The position numbers and the translations under genes were made by a program. Below the pieces are notes generated by a model that was given only the letters and a program-made list of their open reading frames with translations, was not told where the DNA came from and made no database searches. A DNA stretch of 64,000 nt from Shouchella tritolerans (GTDB lineage: Bacteria; Bacillota; Bacilli; Bacillales; Bacillaceae_D): the NCBI RefSeq assembly GCF_025770735.1, contig NZ_JAODPB010000008.1, forward strand, positions 80,602-144,601, in the 5' to 3' direction. Numbering within the stretch: the stretch's first letter is position 1; each line of letters begins with the position of its first letter. Shown in pieces: positions 17,660 through 25,958 of this stretch.

Positions 17660-18259
17660 ATGGCAAAGCAAAAATACTATGTAGTTTGGAAAGGAAGAAA
17701 ACAAGGGATTTTCCGGTCATGGGCTGACTGCGAAGCTCAAGTGAAAGGGTACCCTCAGGCGAGGTTTAAATCATTTCCAACGCTTGCAGAAGCAGAAGCT
17801 GCTTTCCAAGGCAAAAGCTTGGCCTCTTCAGTGAGGCCAAAAGAAAAAGCGCAAAAAGCGCCTGTCTGGAACAGCGTTAGCGTTGATGTTGGCAGCCAAG
17901 GGAATCCTGGAAAAGTTGAATACAAAGGTGTTGATACGAAGACAGGGGAGATTTTATTTGAAAAGACGCCCATTAACGTTGGCACGAATAATATGGGCGA
18001 ATTTTTAGCGATTGTCCATGGCCTTGCCTATGTACAAGGAACGGACAAGCCCGTCTACTCTGATTCTGCGACTGCAATTGGTTGGGTAAAAAAGAAAAAA
18101 GCCAATTCTACATTGAGCCGGACAAAAGAAACGGAAGAAATTTGGTCGCTTGTAGAACGAGCGGAGAAATGGCTGCGCGAAAACCCTAACCATAACCCGG
18201 TGTTAAAATGGGAAACGGATGCTTGGGGAGAAATAAAAGCCGATTATGGTCGAAAGTGA
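17660..18259 (+). CDS. ribonuclease H1 with N-terminal viroplasmin-like RNA-binding domain
   Basis: The protein has 199 aa. Residues 4-48 form the hybrid-binding domain (KYYVVWKGRKQGIFRSWADC), also found in eukaryotic RNase H1 and caulimovirus proteins. The catalytic domain (about 70-199) has the four acidic residues: Asp76 in SVDVGSQGNPG, Glu114 in NMGEFLAI, Asp135 in YSDSATAIGW and Asp195 in KADYGRK. It degrades the RNA strand of RNA-DNA hybrids. Bacillus genomes usually also carry RNase HII and HIII, so this one is accessory. The ATG follows GAGGAGGT. Confidence 0.9.
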   Translation: MAKQKYYVVWKGRKQGIFRSWADCEAQVKGYPQARFKSFPTLAEAEAAFQGKSLASSVRPKEKAQKAPVWNSVSVDVGSQGNPGKVEYKGVDTKTGEILFEKTPINVGTNNMGEFLAIVHGLAYVQGTDKPVYSDSATAIGWVKKKKANSTLSRTKETEEIWSLVERAEKWLRENPNHNPVLKWETDAWGEIKADYGRK

Positions 18260-18332
18260 TCGTCGTTAAAAAGGGGCGTTTAAGGGTATAGATATAAAAA
18301 ATCCGTTGTTATGAAAAGGAGTGCAGGCTGTT

Positions 18333-19694
18333 ATGTACGAGACGTTGCTGGCCGTTCAGCAGGAGCATGTGTTTACTGGCGCTACAAAAGCCGTTGCTTA
18401 CCGAAAACGACAGCTCCAAAAGCTGAAAACGATGCTGCAAACGTATGAAAAAGAGCTGCTTTCGGCGTTACGAGCGGATTTGAATAAACAAGAGCCTGAA
18501 GCCATGATGGTTGAAATGGCTTTTCTCCATCAAGAGATCGATTTGGCGTTGGCGTCGATCGATGAATGGGTCAAGCCAATGAAAGTGAAAACGCCTACCA
18601 GCCATACCGGTTCAAGAAGCTGGGTGACTACAGAACCATATGGTAGCGTCTTAATCATTTCCCCTTGGAATTATCCCATTCAACTCACATTTGCGCCTCT
18701 AATTGGTGCCATTGCTGCTGGCAATGCCGCGGTGCTCAAGCCTTCTGAGTTGACGCCGCGGACTTCAAGTATAATGGCTGCCGCTGTCCGGGCAACATTT
18801 GCAAAAGAGCTCGTAACTGTGGTGGAAGGAGACGCGAAAACGGCAGAAACGCTACTCAATCTTCCATTTGACTCTATTTTCTTTACTGGAAGTGCCGCAG
18901 TCGGAAAAATCGTGTTAGAAAAAGCAGCTAAACATTTGACGCCATGTACGCTTGAGTTAGGCGGGAAAAGCCCGGTGATTGTGGATGGCGAAGCAAAGTT
19001 GAAAGTGGCGGCCAAACGGATTGCTTGGGGAAAGTTTTTAAATGCTGGGCAAACTTGCATTGCTCCCGATTATGTCCTTGTCGATGAAGACGTGTACGAA
19101 CCGTTTCTCGAGCAGCTAAAAGCGCAAACATATACGCTTTTTTCGGAGAAGACAAAAGAGGGAACCTATACGCAAATTGTGAACGACAAACACTTTGAGC
19201 GCCTGCGCCGCTATTTAGATCAGGGGTGTATTGTCCTTGGCGGTCAACTTTCACCAAAAGCGCGTTTAATGTCTCCAACGATCTTAACCGATGTTCCTTG
19301 GGATGCGCCGATCATGCAGGAGGAAATTTTTGGCCCAATCTTGCCTGTATTTCCATACAAAACGCCTGCCGAAGCGATTCAAAAAGTCCGATCATTGCCG
19401 AATCCACTTGCACTCTATGTATTTTCTGAAAACGAGCGTGTACAACGGCTATTTACGGAGCAGCTTTCGTTTGGCGGCGGCTGCATCAACGACACACTTA
19501 TGCACGCAGCAAACCCGTACCTTCCTTTCGGCGGCAAAGGAACGAGTGGCATTGGTGCTTATCATGGCTATGAAAGCTTTCGCACTTTTTCCCATCAAAA
19601 AAGCTTGTTAAAGCAATCGACAACGTTTGACGTGCCATTTCGTTACAAGCAAGGGAAAATCGCAAATACATTTATCCGTAATCTATGCAAATAG
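18333..19694 (+). CDS. aldehyde dehydrogenase, class 3-like (YwdH-like)
   Basis: An NAD(P)-dependent enzyme of 453 aa. Key motifs are SPWNYPIQLTFAPLIGAIAA (cofactor site), FTGSAAVGKIV, LELGGKSPVIVD with the general-base Glu, and NAGQTCIAPDYV with the catalytic Cys. Length and C-terminal hydrophobic tail fit class 3 aldehyde dehydrogenases that oxidise fatty or aromatic aldehydes. The ATG at 18333 is chosen over GTG 18321, which touches the AAAAGGAG site. The N-hydroxylase gene follows after 12 bp, so the two are probably co-transcribed. Confidence 0.92.
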   Translation: MYETLLAVQQEHVFTGATKAVAYRKRQLQKLKTMLQTYEKELLSALRADLNKQEPEAMMVEMAFLHQEIDLALASIDEWVKPMKVKTPTSHTGSRSWVTTEPYGSVLIISPWNYPIQLTFAPLIGAIAAGNAAVLKPSELTPRTSSIMAAAVRATFAKELVTVVEGDAKTAETLLNLPFDSIFFTGSAAVGKIVLEKAAKHLTPCTLELGGKSPVIVDGEAKLKVAAKRIAWGKFLNAGQTCIAPDYVLVDEDVYEPFLEQLKAQTYTLFSEKTKEGTYTQIVNDKHFERLRRYLDQGCIVLGGQLSPKARLMSPTILTDVPWDAPIMQEEIFGPILPVFPYKTPAEAIQKVRSLPNPLALYVFSENERVQRLFTEQLSFGGGCINDTLMHAANPYLPFGGKGTSGIGAYHGYESFRTFSHQKSLLKQSTTFDVPFRYKQGKIANTFIRNLCK

Positions 19695-19706
19695 GAGTGG
19701 GCCGAA

Positions 19707-21011
19707 ATGGAGGACATATTTGACGTTGTTGGCGTAGGGATTGGACCTTATAATTTGGGACTTGCAGCAATGATTGCAGAAAGCACGGATATCAAAGCGG
19801 CTTTTTTCGATGAAAATGATGCCTTTTTGTGGCATCCTGGCATGCTGATTGATGGAACCGACCTTCAGGTTCCTTTTTTAGCGGATTTAATAACGTTGGC
19901 TAATCCACAGAGCCGCTACACGTTTTTAAATTATGCTCATGCGGAAAAAAGGCTGATGTCCTTTTATTTTTTCAACCGCTTTGACATTCCAAGAATGGAG
20001 TACAATGCCTACTGCCAATGGGTGGCAGGGCAACTAAGCAACTGCCATTTTGGCACAAAGGTGTTGGATGTTCAGTATGAAGCGAAGAAAGCAGCGTATC
20101 GAGTCGTACTATTAGCGGCTGGAAAAGAAAAAACGGTTTATGCAACCCATATCGTTGTTGGTACTGGAAGTGTGCCGCTTCTTCCAGGCAGCCTAGAAAA
20201 AGCATGCAACGAAGACATCATCCATTCAAGCGACTATCGCTTCTATGAACAAGGCATAAAGGAAGCACAGTCGGTAACGGTAATTGGTTCAGGGCAGAGC
20301 GCTGCTGAAATTTTTTACTCCCTTTTACAGGACCAACCGAATCACCATTATACCCTTAACTGGTTTACAAGATCGCCAGGCTTTTTCCAACTAGAGGAAT
20401 CAAAGATGGGGCAAGAGCTTTTTTCGCCAGATTTTGTTTCTTATTTTCATGAACTTCCCTATGAAACAAGGAAGGACACCCTTTCACTGCTCGGGCATTT
20501 GCGCAATGGCGTGCAAGCTAAAACACTCCACAATATTTATGACCTATTGTACCATCGCAGCATTGCCAAAAAAGCTTCGCCTGCTTTAATACGCGCCAAT
20601 ATGGAAGTGACAACGATTGAGAAAAAGGGTCCGCGGAGCTATCAAGTGATCGGAGAACAAACACAACAGAGGCAGGCGTTTGCCTACCAGACAGAAAAAG
20701 TCATTTTAGCGACTGGCTATAAGCCGAATGTCCCCCGCTGGTTGGAAGCAATGCAGCCTGAGCTGGAAATGGAAGGCAAAAGCGAGTTTAAACTAACGCG
20801 TAATGCAGAACTCCTTTTTAAAGATAAGCGCAAAAACCGGATGTTTTCCTTAACGAATCTCGAACATGCGTTAGGGACAAGTGCCACCAATCTGGCTTTA
20901 TCGGTTGAACGGAACGCACGGATTGTAAATGAACTATGTGGCAATGACGTATTCCAAGTAAACCCAGGATCTGTTTTTCAACAGTTTGGCAATGAAGAGG
21001 ACGGAAGCTGA
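19707..21011 (+). CDS. L-lysine N6-/L-ornithine N5-monooxygenase family protein
   Basis: A flavin N-monooxygenase of 434 aa. It has the FAD motif GVGIGPYNLGLAAM at the N-terminus, DLQVPFLADLITLANPQSRY typical of IucD/PvdA, the NADPH motif VIGSGQSAAEIF (about residue 193) and the late ATGYKPNVPRW. Such enzymes make N-hydroxylysine or N-hydroxyornithine for hydroxamate siderophores. No siderophore synthetase is near, and no Fur box is seen upstream, so the pathway is unresolved. It probably shares a transcript with the aldehyde dehydrogenase gene and ends in a terminator. Confidence 0.88.
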   Translation: MEDIFDVVGVGIGPYNLGLAAMIAESTDIKAAFFDENDAFLWHPGMLIDGTDLQVPFLADLITLANPQSRYTFLNYAHAEKRLMSFYFFNRFDIPRMEYNAYCQWVAGQLSNCHFGTKVLDVQYEAKKAAYRVVLLAAGKEKTVYATHIVVGTGSVPLLPGSLEKACNEDIIHSSDYRFYEQGIKEAQSVTVIGSGQSAAEIFYSLLQDQPNHHYTLNWFTRSPGFFQLEESKMGQELFSPDFVSYFHELPYETRKDTLSLLGHLRNGVQAKTLHNIYDLLYHRSIAKKASPALIRANMEVTTIEKKGPRSYQVIGEQTQQRQAFAYQTEKVILATGYKPNVPRWLEAMQPELEMEGKSEFKLTRNAELLFKDKRKNRMFSLTNLEHALGTSATNLALSVERNARIVNELCGNDVFQVNPGSVFQQFGNEEDGS

Positions 21012-21032
21012 CCGGGGCAGCTTCCGTTTTTT
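21001..21032 (+). terminator. terminator overlapping the end of the N-hydroxylase gene
   Basis: ACGGAAGCTG pairs with CAGCTTCCGT and is followed by TTTTT. The left arm includes the last codons of the gene. Confidence 0.85.
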
Positions 21033-21437
21033 ATTGGGATAACAACCTTTATCGCCATTTTGAAACGTAGCAATCATTTGTGCATGCGTATCACTCCTAC
21101 CATTCTCATAAATCGTTTTAAAACCCATCATATTTTTTGTCCAAACGGAATAAAATGGTTTCTCAAGTAAGAAGCGCTAATTGTGAAAAGACAGCTCTTG
21201 TACTAGCTGTAGCGACTGCTTCGTAAGCACAAGAGCAAAGAATTGAAACAACTTACGTTTACAATTTGTATAAATTCGTTCTTAAAAATTATTATAAATA
21301 ACATTGACTTTCCACCTCAATCGACGTAAACTATATTTAACGATAATGATTCCAATTAAGGAATAAGTTTCGTTTTATCGTTCATTTGCCAACGATGACA
21401 TATTGGTAAAGCCTATTGATCAAAAGGGGGATTACAT
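21033..21437. other. intergenic region upstream of the catalase gene
   Basis: No convincing gene is present. A hairpin with GCTCTTGT / ACAAGAGC arms lies at about 21191-21235. The right half holds the katA promoter and boxes, listed separately, and a 5' leader of about 95 bases. Confidence 0.6.
21283..21355 (+). promoter_or_regulatory. katA promoter with PerR box and Fur-like box
   Basis: The sigma-A promoter is TTGACT (21304-21309), 17 bp, TAAACT (21327-21332). Upstream, TAAAAATTATTATAA (21283-21297) matches the PerR/Fur-family box TTATAATNATTATAA except at two positions. Downstream near the start point, CGATAATGATTCCAA (21341-21355) keeps one nearly perfect Fur half-site. The PerR site fits peroxide induction of katA in B. 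subtilis. Confidence 0.65.
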
Positions 21438-22904
21438 ATGCCACGATTAACAGATAATCAAGGACATCCAATTTATGACAACCAAAACTCGCGTACAGCT
21501 GGCCAACATGGCCCAACTTTGTTAGAAGACTACCACTTGGTGGAAAAGCTCGCCCATTTTGACCGTGAACGGATTCCAGAACGGGTTGTCCATGCGCGGG
21601 GGGCTGGTGCCCATGGCGTATTTAAAGTGAAAAACAATATGAAGCGCTATACAAAAGCAAACTTTCTTTCTGAAGATGGGAAAGAAACGCCTGTTTTCGT
21701 CCGCTTCTCAACTGTTATACACGGCGGTACGTCCCCAGAGACGCTTCGCGATCCACGGGGATTTTCCGTTAAATTTTATACAGAAGAAGGAAATTATGAT
21801 TTTGTCGGCAACAACTTGCCTGTTTTCTTCATCCGTGACGCGATTAAATTTCCGGATGTGATCCATTCTTTAAGGCCAGATCCACGTACGAATATCCAAA
21901 GCCCTGACCGGTACTGGGATTTTATGAGCTTAACGCCAGAATCAACAAACATGCTTACCCATCTATTTACGGACGAAGGCATCCCTGCTTCTTACCGGGA
22001 AATGCGGGGTTCAAGCGTCCATGCGTTCAAGTGGATCAATGAACACGGAAATATGGTTTATGTCAAGCTGAACTGGGTCCCGAAAATGGGCATCCGTAAC
22101 TTATCAATGGAAGAAGCCGCCAACATACAAGCTCATGACTTTAACCATGCAACGAGAGACTTGTACGAAGCGATTGAACGTGGCGATTATCCAGAGTGGG
22201 ATTTATATGTACAAATCCTTGATCCAGCCGATCTGGACAATTTCGATTTTCATCCACTTGATGCAACGAAAGATTGGCTTGAGGAAGACATTCCTTCTCA
22301 ATTAGTAGGGACGATGACGCTGAACCGTAATCCCGAGAATGTCTTTGCTGAGACGGAGCAAGTTGGCTTTAACCCTGGAAATCTTGTCCCTGGCTTTGAG
22401 CCATCGGAAGACAAAATGCTTCAAGGCCGCATCTTCTCGTATTCAGATACACAACGTTACCGAGTCGGTGCCAACTACTTGGATCTCCCAATTAACTGCC
22501 CATTTGCGCAAAAGGCAAACAATACAAGAGATGGGGCAATGCCGATCGGCCAACAAACAAACCGGATAAATTATGAACCGAACCGTTATCAAGATACGCC
22601 AAAAGAAGCGGAAGGCTATGAAGACTACCGTGCGCCTATTAATGGCACTATTGGACGAATAGCGATTGAAAAGAAAAACAACTTTGGCCAAGCGGGCAAA
22701 ATTTATCGAAACTATCCAAAAAGTGTCCAAGACACGCTTATTAAAAACATTGCAAATGATCTAAAACAAGTTGCTCCAGAAACGGCGCTCCGAGCCATTT
22801 GCAATTTCTACCGTGCTGATGAAGACTATGGCCAACGCCTTGCGGATGCAGTTGGAATGGACATCTCTGAATACGTGAAACACGGATCAGAGAACAACGC
22901 CTAA
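21438..22904 (+). CDS. katA: vegetative catalase, monofunctional haem type
   Basis: The enzyme has 488 aa and splits hydrogen peroxide to water and oxygen. Active-site residues are visible: His52 in VVHARGAGAHG, Asn125 in DFVGNNLPVFF, and the haem-ligand Tyr335 in RIFSYSDTQRYRVG. The length and sequence fit small-subunit (clade 3) catalases such as B. subtilis KatA. A PerR-type box precedes the promoter, and perR itself lies 40 kb away in this window. The ATG follows AAAAGGGGGAT. Confidence 0.95.
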   Translation: MPRLTDNQGHPIYDNQNSRTAGQHGPTLLEDYHLVEKLAHFDRERIPERVVHARGAGAHGVFKVKNNMKRYTKANFLSEDGKETPVFVRFSTVIHGGTSPETLRDPRGFSVKFYTEEGNYDFVGNNLPVFFIRDAIKFPDVIHSLRPDPRTNIQSPDRYWDFMSLTPESTNMLTHLFTDEGIPASYREMRGSSVHAFKWINEHGNMVYVKLNWVPKMGIRNLSMEEAANIQAHDFNHATRDLYEAIERGDYPEWDLYVQILDPADLDNFDFHPLDATKDWLEEDIPSQLVGTMTLNRNPENVFAETEQVGFNPGNLVPGFEPSEDKMLQGRIFSYSDTQRYRVGANYLDLPINCPFAQKANNTRDGAMPIGQQTNRINYEPNRYQDTPKEAEGYEDYRAPINGTIGRIAIEKKNNFGQAGKIYRNYPKSVQDTLIKNIANDLKQVAPETALRAICNFYRADEDYGQRLADAVGMDISEYVKHGSENNA

Positions 22905-22911
22905 ATCGAAC

Positions 22912-22947
22912 AACCAGCGTGACTATTTAGTCCGCTGGTTTTTTTAT
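22912..22947 (+). terminator. terminator of katA
   Basis: AACCAGCG / CGCTGGTT stem followed by seven T. Confidence 0.88.
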
Positions 22948-23010
22948 AATCACTAGCATAGCCTTGCCTTTCGTCTCATAAAGTAGCAATAACGAAAGGA
23001 GTTGGTACGA

Positions 23011-23112
23011 GTGAGACGGTGGACGAGCTATTCAAATCAGGAAAAAAGTTTATTGTTGCTCGGAGTGGCAACGCTATTCGCCATGGTCAGCAGCTTTTTC
23101 TTTGCCATCTAA
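23011..23112 (+). CDS. single-pass membrane microprotein, 33 aa
   Basis: GTG at 23011 is preceded by GAAAGGAG with a nine-base spacer. The peptide starts with a basic, polar head (RRWTSYSNQEKS) and then has one long hydrophobic segment (LLLLGVATLFAMVSSFFFAI) that reaches its stop codon. This layout, N-in with a positive head, is typical of small regulatory membrane peptides. I do not recognise a family. It lies alone between the katA terminator and the peptidase gene. Confidence 0.6.
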   Translation: MRRWTSYSNQEKSLLLLGVATLFAMVSSFFFAI

Positions 23113-23186
23113 CGTGCAAAATGCAGCCAATAGTGATAGTATTTTAATTGTTACGGTAGACGAAATAATTTGACAGGAGGCTGTAT

Positions 23187-24947
23187 ATGCATTATCCAAT
23201 AACATGGGATTTAGAATCGATTTTTGCAGGCGGGAGCCAGTCTGAGGCGTTTAGCGACTTCTTAAATGAAACGAACCGTTTGCTCGACCATTGGCAGGAA
23301 ACAGAAGCTGCTTCTGTGGACATACAAGAGCTCGTTACGGTAATTGAACAAATTTTTCCTCGTCTTGCCCATGCGAGTGCCTTTGTTTCTTGTTTGCTAG
23401 CACAAAATGTAAAGGACGAAACGGCACGTTTACGCCAAGAACAAGTACAAGAGCTTGAAGTCAAATGGCAAAAATTAAACTTGCTCCTTGAAGAAAAACT
23501 GAAACCGATTGACGATCAAGCCTTTGCCTCTCTTCTTGAAGAAGAAGCAATGAAACCATCAGCTTTTATGTTGGAAAAAGCGAGAAAACGGGCAGCTGAC
23601 AAAATGAGCGCAGACAAGGAAGAATTGGCGGCAAAGTTGGCTAAAGACGGCTATCACGCCTGGGGATCCGTTTATAATGAAGCAGTCGGGCGAATGGAAA
23701 TCCCGTTTGAAGAAAATGGGGAAGTGAAACATCTGTCGGCCGGACAACTCCATAACCGTTTATCGAATGAAGACCGTTCCGTGCGCAAACGTGCTTATGA
23801 AGCGTCGCTACAAGCATGGGCTCAGGAAGCGCCATTGTTTACACAAACATTAAATCGCCTTGCTGGTTTCCGTTTGAAGCTGTACGAAGAGCGGGGTTGG
23901 GACAATGTCTTGAAAGAACCATTGGACGTAAATTTAATTTCCGAAGAAACATTAACAACGATGTGGGATACGATTACAAAAAACAAGCCAAAATTATACC
24001 CATACATGGACAAAAAGGCAGAATTGTTAGGTTTGGAGAAACTGAGCTTGTTTGATGTCAATGCTCCTTTGCCAACAAGCGAAACGTCTAATAACGATAT
24101 TCCGTACGAAGAAGCTTGTGAGCTGATCATCAAGCATTTTAACCGTTTCAGCCCGAAAATGGCTGAATTTGCTGAAATGGCGCTTAGCAACGGTTGGGTC
24201 GAAGCTGAAAACCGCGCCGGAAAACGCCCAGGCGGCTTTTGTACGACTTTTCCACTCCGTCAAGAATCGCGCATTTTTATGACCTATGACGGCTCAATGG
24301 ACAATGTTGCAACGCTCGCTCACGAACTGGGCCATGCGTACCATAGCTGGTGCTTAAAAGACATGCCCGTCACGTCGCAAAAACAGTATCCAATGAGCAT
24401 CGCCGAAACCGCCTCTACATTTGCCGAAATGATTGTCGCTGATGCACTTGTGTCTGAGGCAGAAAGTCCAGAGTTAAAACGATATCTGCTGGAAAACAAA
24501 CTTTCTCGTTCATTAGCCTTTTTCATGAATATCCATTCCCGTTTTCTGTTTGAAACGCGTTTTTATGAAGAACGGAAACAGGGAATTGTACCGACTGAAC
24601 GTTTAAATGAATTGATGGTTGAGGCGCAAAAAGAAGCATATGGCAATAAAGTGGAAGCATACGACCCTTATTTTTGGGCATCAAAATTGCATTTTCATAT
24701 AACGAAACAACCGTTTTATAATTTCCCTTATACATTTGGCTATTTGTTTAGTATGGGCCTATATGCACGGGCTTTAAAAGCAGGCGCTTCTTTTGAAGAT
24801 AACTATATTGCGTTGCTGCAAGACAGTGGCAGCATGACGGCCGAACAACTAGCACAAAAGCATTTACAAGTCGATTTGACAAAACCGGACTTCTGGCAAG
24901 AAGCGATCGATGTCGTTCTCAAAGACACCCATCAATTTGTCCACTAA
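23187..24947 (+). CDS. M3 family oligoendopeptidase (PepF-type)
   Basis: A cytoplasmic zinc peptidase of 586 aa that degrades oligopeptides. The zinc motif HELGH (His379, Glu380, His383) sits in TLAHELGHAYHSW, and the third ligand Glu should be in SIAETASTFAEM about 25 residues later. The N-terminal helical half and the late YPYTFGYLFSMG-like segment fit the PepF/M3B group. The ATG follows ACAGGAGGCTG. It is a single gene with its own terminator. Confidence 0.92.
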   Translation: MHYPITWDLESIFAGGSQSEAFSDFLNETNRLLDHWQETEAASVDIQELVTVIEQIFPRLAHASAFVSCLLAQNVKDETARLRQEQVQELEVKWQKLNLLLEEKLKPIDDQAFASLLEEEAMKPSAFMLEKARKRAADKMSADKEELAAKLAKDGYHAWGSVYNEAVGRMEIPFEENGEVKHLSAGQLHNRLSNEDRSVRKRAYEASLQAWAQEAPLFTQTLNRLAGFRLKLYEERGWDNVLKEPLDVNLISEETLTTMWDTITKNKPKLYPYMDKKAELLGLEKLSLFDVNAPLPTSETSNNDIPYEEACELIIKHFNRFSPKMAEFAEMALSNGWVEAENRAGKRPGGFCTTFPLRQESRIFMTYDGSMDNVATLAHELGHAYHSWCLKDMPVTSQKQYPMSIAETASTFAEMIVADALVSEAESPELKRYLLENKLSRSLAFFMNIHSRFLFETRFYEERKQGIVPTERLNELMVEAQKEAYGNKVEAYDPYFWASKLHFHITKQPFYNFPYTFGYLFSMGLYARALKAGASFEDNYIALLQDSGSMTAEQLAQKHLQVDLTKPDFWQEAIDVVLKDTHQFVH

Positions 24948-24979
24948 AAACAGCGGGGGTTCGCCTCCGCTGTTTTTTT
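24947..24979 (+). terminator. terminator after the M3 peptidase gene
   Basis: AAAACAGCGG / CCGCTGTTTT stem followed by a T-run. Confidence 0.88.
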
Positions 24980-25081
24980 GTGCAAGAATTAATAGTAGAA
25001 GGGGAACTTAGGTTTGAAGTAAAATAACAATAGAACATAGAAATCGATGCTTAGGAGCTTCAAAGAAGGAGGCCTTCTTGA

Positions 25082-25879
25082 ATGAAAATGAAGTGGATGG
25101 CGATGTTATCGGTACTTGCCATTCTCTCTGCCTGTGCAGGAGATACAGAAACAAAACAAAAACCGGATAATGAGACAAATGAAGATCAGGAAGCAGCATT
25201 ACAAAGCGATAAAAAGGAACACAATCAACTGGCTGAAGAAGAAGGTGAGGCGGAAATGGTTGAAGGGATAACAGCCGAATCCGTTATCGAGGAAGCGATT
25301 GCTGCAGAGAAAAAATTGGAGCATTTTAGCCTAGAGTGGCAAAAACACGAAGTAGCGGAAGATGGGACTGTAATGGAAGCGTATGCTTTTGAGCGGTTGC
25401 ATGTATACCGATCTGACAATGGCCCAGATTACTTTTTTAAGCAATCTGAAGACATTGATGAGAATGGGAATGACGTGGAAACAATCGAAACACAAACGCC
25501 TGAAGGAAGAAACGTGTACCGGAGCACAGATCGCTTTGCTGTACTGAGCGCAGCTAGCGATGACCATGTTCCGCCGTTTTCAGCAGAGCCACTTGAAGAC
25601 CTAATAGCTGAGCAATCACCTTATGCTCTTACATATCAAGGCATTTATGAAATCAGCGGCTACCTCGCACATCATGTGCAAGCGACGGCAGAAGAACGGG
25701 GTGTAGAAATCAATTTGTGGTTCGATACCGAAACAGGATTGCTAGTAAGGGAAAATGCATTTTATCAAGGCAAGCCAGGCCAAGTTTCGATCTTAACAAT
25801 GTTTGAAGAAGACATTGACTTCGATCCAGAGCTGTTTGATTTCCCTGTTGATGGGATTCCAGTCCGAGATGAGCGATAA
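25082..25879 (+). CDS. lipoprotein with a LolA/RseB-like domain
   Basis: The protein has 265 aa. A signal peptide with lipobox LSAC puts the lipidated Cys at residue 18, so it should sit on the outer face of the membrane. An acidic linker (about 22-65) rich in Glu and Gln leads to a beta-rich domain (about 70-260). Its second half, with YEISGYLAHHV and INLWFDTETGLLVREN, resembles the outer-membrane-lipoprotein-sorting/MucB fold seen in many Bacillus lipoproteins. The function is unknown. The ATG follows AAGGAGGCC. Confidence 0.75.
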   Translation: MKMKWMAMLSVLAILSACAGDTETKQKPDNETNEDQEAALQSDKKEHNQLAEEEGEAEMVEGITAESVIEEAIAAEKKLEHFSLEWQKHEVAEDGTVMEAYAFERLHVYRSDNGPDYFFKQSEDIDENGNDVETIETQTPEGRNVYRSTDRFAVLSAASDDHVPPFSAEPLEDLIAEQSPYALTYQGIYEISGYLAHHVQATAEERGVEINLWFDTETGLLVRENAFYQGKPGQVSILTMFEEDIDFDPELFDFPVDGIPVRDER

Positions 25880-25958
25880 GCACCACTCAGACTAGTCGAA
25901 TTCCAGTCTGACGCCACTGTTAGTTAAGCGATGTTATTGCTAATATCAGGGGCGTCTA

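Noticed and set aside
21033..21131. Short minus-strand gene behind GGTAGGAGTGAT
   Set aside because: The ATG placed by this site gives only three codons before a stop; the alternative frame runs into the N-hydroxylase gene.
25880..25958. Possible further repeat copy (ACTCAGACTAGTCG...CAGTCTGACG)
   Set aside because: It has two end-like pieces only about 25 bases apart and none of the inner blocks; may be a remnant, but not enough to list.
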